The translations under genes were made by a program, and so were the position numbers. A stretch of 7,223 bases of DNA, from assembly GCF_004770475.1 (NCBI RefSeq), contig NZ_RQHK01000007.1:1-7223 (forward strand), given 5' to 3'. Position 1 is the stretch's first letter, and each line of letters opens with the position of its first letter. Below are positions 6,019-7,223 of this stretch, one piece after another. The notes beneath the pieces were generated by a model. The model ran no database searches and was not told the DNA's origin. It worked only from the letters and a program-made list of their open reading frames with translations. The DNA is from Leptospira mtsangambouensis (GTDB taxonomy: Bacteria > Spirochaetota > Leptospiria > Leptospirales > Leptospiraceae).

Positions 6019-6189
6019 ATATAACGAACTAGGCTTACCGACGTTCCCTGACCCTGAGTCCCAGGGGGACGTTAGGGACTGGCATAGAGCTTGCCTTTTG
6101 CAAGCGAATGCCAGAAAGGGAATGTGTCGGAGACCGAGCAAGGGCGAGCAGTGCGAGTCCCGAAGCGATGCGGTAAGCCGTAGTTATAC
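6019..6189 (-). repeat. attC6, attC-like site (family A variant) ending cassette f
   Basis: This 171-bp site has R' ATATAAC (6019-6025) and spacer GAACTA. The L stem GGCTTACCG (6032-6040) pairs perfectly with CGGTAAGCC (6171-6179), followed by spacer GTA and R'' GTTATAC (6183-6189). The L stem differs from that of attC1-3 at two positions, with compensating changes on the other side. The central stem is TTCCCT (6044-6049) with AGGGAA (6117-6122). One hairpin arm has CTTGC/GCAAG around a TTTT loop, and GCGAGCAGTGCGAG adds a few bases near the 3' side. Confidence 0.75.
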
Positions 6190-7150
6190 GCCGTCATGTC
6201 GTTGAAGAGTTGATATATTGAATTTCACCATTATAATTTGGTAACATGACTTTTAGCTGACTTGTGATAGAATTCTGATCAGAGTTTCTATTTATAATAA
6301 CGATTTTTTTTAGTTTCTCTGGAATTACTACTGATAGTGTTACCATCAAGTCGGTATCGTATATATTTAACCCAACACCCCAGAGATATAATTCTTCACA
6401 GTTCGCGAAACAGTTATTAAAAACTTGTGCAATAGACTCTAAGTATATGTCTTTATTTCCTTTTAACAAGATAATCCTTTCTTCTTGAGTTAGAAATGAT
6501 GGATTTAAAGAATGAAATGTTAGGAACTCGAAGTTTTCCGACATATATTGCGATGGCATAAACATTGTTTCTGGATTTAGAACATTGCCATGTAAGTAGC
6601 CTACATTACCTAACAAATCATCATTCCAAGCAAGATTGTCCCAGTTTAAAGTGAGGAATAATGTTTCGAGAAATTCTTCCTTGGTTTTAAGTAAGTCATA
6701 AATTATCTTAATCTCTGGCTGAAATTTTAAACTTTTATTTTCTACAGATTTATTAAATTCATCTGCAATTGCGTTGTTAAATTCATTGAGATTTTTTATT
6801 ATTTCGAGTGAACTCGAATAGTCGTTTTTACTTGCCTTGTCTTTTAATAATTTTGACCTAAAAACTCTTTTTAAATGTGTTATTAGAATTATGGCTTCTA
6901 AAGTTTTATTTTCTTGAACATATTTTTTTAAATCAATTCTACCTGAACCTTTTACGAGCTCCTTCTCTAAGAATACTTTTTTTACTGGGTCCCAACCATT
7001 AGAAACCGAACCATTGCCTGCTATGATTAATCTTTTAACTGTTAATTCCTTTAGGTTTTTGGAAGGAAGTTTTTCCACTGCAATTTTAAATAGATTTCCA
7101 TAATTGTGAAATTCAATTTTCTCCATTGGTTTTTCCATGATGGCGTATAA
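6025..7150 (-). mobile_element. Gene cassette f (SIR2-like protein plus attC6)
   Basis: The cassette spans 1126 bp. The start arm (minus strand from 7151) reads GTTATACGCCATCATGGA. The plus strand of the end arm (from 6183) reads GTTATACGCCGTCATGTC. They match over 10 positions, differ at 11 (A/G), match at 12-16 and then diverge, so the outer half is shorter than in the other cassettes. The gene's ATG lies inside the start arm and its TGA inside the end arm, so the cassette contains nothing but coding sequence, arms and attC6. Confidence 0.75.
6194..7138 (-). CDS. SIR2-like (sirtuin-fold) protein, probable NAD-acting defence effector
   Basis: The 314-residue protein carries divergent SIR2-type motifs in the right order. 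LIIAGNGSVSNGWDP (residues 37-51) fits the NAD-binding glycine loop. FLTLNWDNL (161-169) corresponds to the TxNYD-like block. YLHGN (181-185) holds the candidate catalytic His183, LYLWGVGLNIYDTDL (250-264) the later GxG...D strand, and IVIINRNSD (279-287) the ribose-binding 'INxN' strand. In known bacterial SIR2 defence proteins such domains deplete NAD+ on phage infection; activity here is inferred. No second domain is present, so any sensor would have to be separate. The ATG at 7138 lies 13 nt into the cassette without a ribosome binding site; an alternative ATG is at 7126. Fold assignment is good, function moderate. Confidence 0.8.
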   Translation of the reverse strand: MEKPMEKIEFHNYGNLFKIAVEKLPSKNLKELTVKRLIIAGNGSVSNGWDPVKKVFLEKELVKGSGRIDLKKYVQENKTLEAIILITHLKRVFRSKLLKDKASKNDYSSSLEIIKNLNEFNNAIADEFNKSVENKSLKFQPEIKIIYDLLKTKEEFLETLFLTLNWDNLAWNDDLLGNVGYLHGNVLNPETMFMPSQYMSENFEFLTFHSLNPSFLTQEERIILLKGNKDIYLESIAQVFNNCFANCEELYLWGVGLNIYDTDLMVTLSVVIPEKLKKIVIINRNSDQNSITSQLKVMLPNYNGEIQYINSSTT

Positions 7151-7223
7151 CGACCAAAGCTAACCGAAGTTCCGTGTAGCTGAGCCTCTGCAAGAGGCGT
7201 TAGCTTGACACGGAATTTGCCTT
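7145..7223 (-). repeat. attC7, attC-like site (family B), cut by the window edge
   Basis: R' GTATAAC (7145-7151), spacer GACCAA and an L box AGCTAACCG (7158-7166) are visible; the partner L and R boxes lie beyond the window. The interior is a nested stem of good quality: TTCCGTGT pairs with ACACGGAA, AGCT with AGCT, and GCCTCT with AGAGGC around a GCA loop. It resembles attC4 in the GAGCC...GGCGTT block and the following AATTTGCC, and so belongs to family B. The gene of its cassette lies to the right of the window. Confidence 0.65.

Larger units (their letters stand above)
3971..6024 (-). mobile_element. Gene cassette e (membrane protein plus attC5)
   Basis: The cassette spans 2054 bp. The start arm (minus strand, 6025-6008) reads GTTATATGCAATAAGTGC. 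The plus strand of the end arm (4124-4141) reads GTTATATGCAGTAAGTGC. They match at 17 of 18 positions, the only difference being A/G at position 11. Confidence 0.75.

Overview
The window is an array of gene cassettes with the architecture of a chromosomal (sedentary) integron, read on the minus strand from about 7150 down to 1. Seven structured, GC-rich repeats (attC-like sites, the seventh cut by the window edge) alternate with AT-rich genes that are all on the minus strand. No integrase gene or attI site is visible; if this is an integron they should lie beyond the right-hand edge. AT-rich genes, host-uniform attC-like repeats and the overall protein style make me think of a spirochaete such as Leptospira, but this is a guess of moderate to low confidence.

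Layout in transcription order (minus strand): partial attC7 (7145-7223); cassette f with a SIR2-like protein (6194-7138); attC6; cassette e with a three-helix membrane protein (4200-5969); attC5; cassette d, about 410 bp with no ORF; attC4; cassette c with an unknown 230-residue protein (2781-3473); attC3; cassette b with a P-loop ATPase of Sll1717 type (1054-2535); attC2; cassette a with a very acidic 172-residue protein (313-831); attC1; and the first 11 codons of a further gene (1-33). The genes fill their cassettes tightly and no convincing promoters are seen. Two of the five complete genes (SIR2-like and P-loop ATPase) belong to groups often found in anti-phage defence, which fits the known role of sedentary integrons as stores of defence genes; the others are unrecognised.

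The main discovery is at the cassette ends. In all six complete cassettes the first 18 nt after the previous attC (counting from the G of GTT) form an inverted repeat with the 18 nt at the outer end of that cassette's own attC. The sequence differs from cassette to cassette, but the layout is the same: GTT plus 7 paired bases, one mismatch that is always A opposite C at position 11, then 7 more positions that pair fully in four cassettes, 6 of 7 in c and 5 of 7 in f. The first 10 nt are what integron theory predicts for excisable circles (though longer than the usual core); the fixed mismatch and the extra 7 bp are not part of the textbook attC. In an excised circle the two arms would sit on either side of attC and extend its hairpin.

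The attC-like repeats have a constant plan: 7-nt R boxes, a 9-bp L stem, asymmetric spacers of 3 and 6 nt, and a branched interior with at least two hairpin arms. Stem sequences covary between copies, so folding is under selection. attC5 is an exception with a broken L stem.
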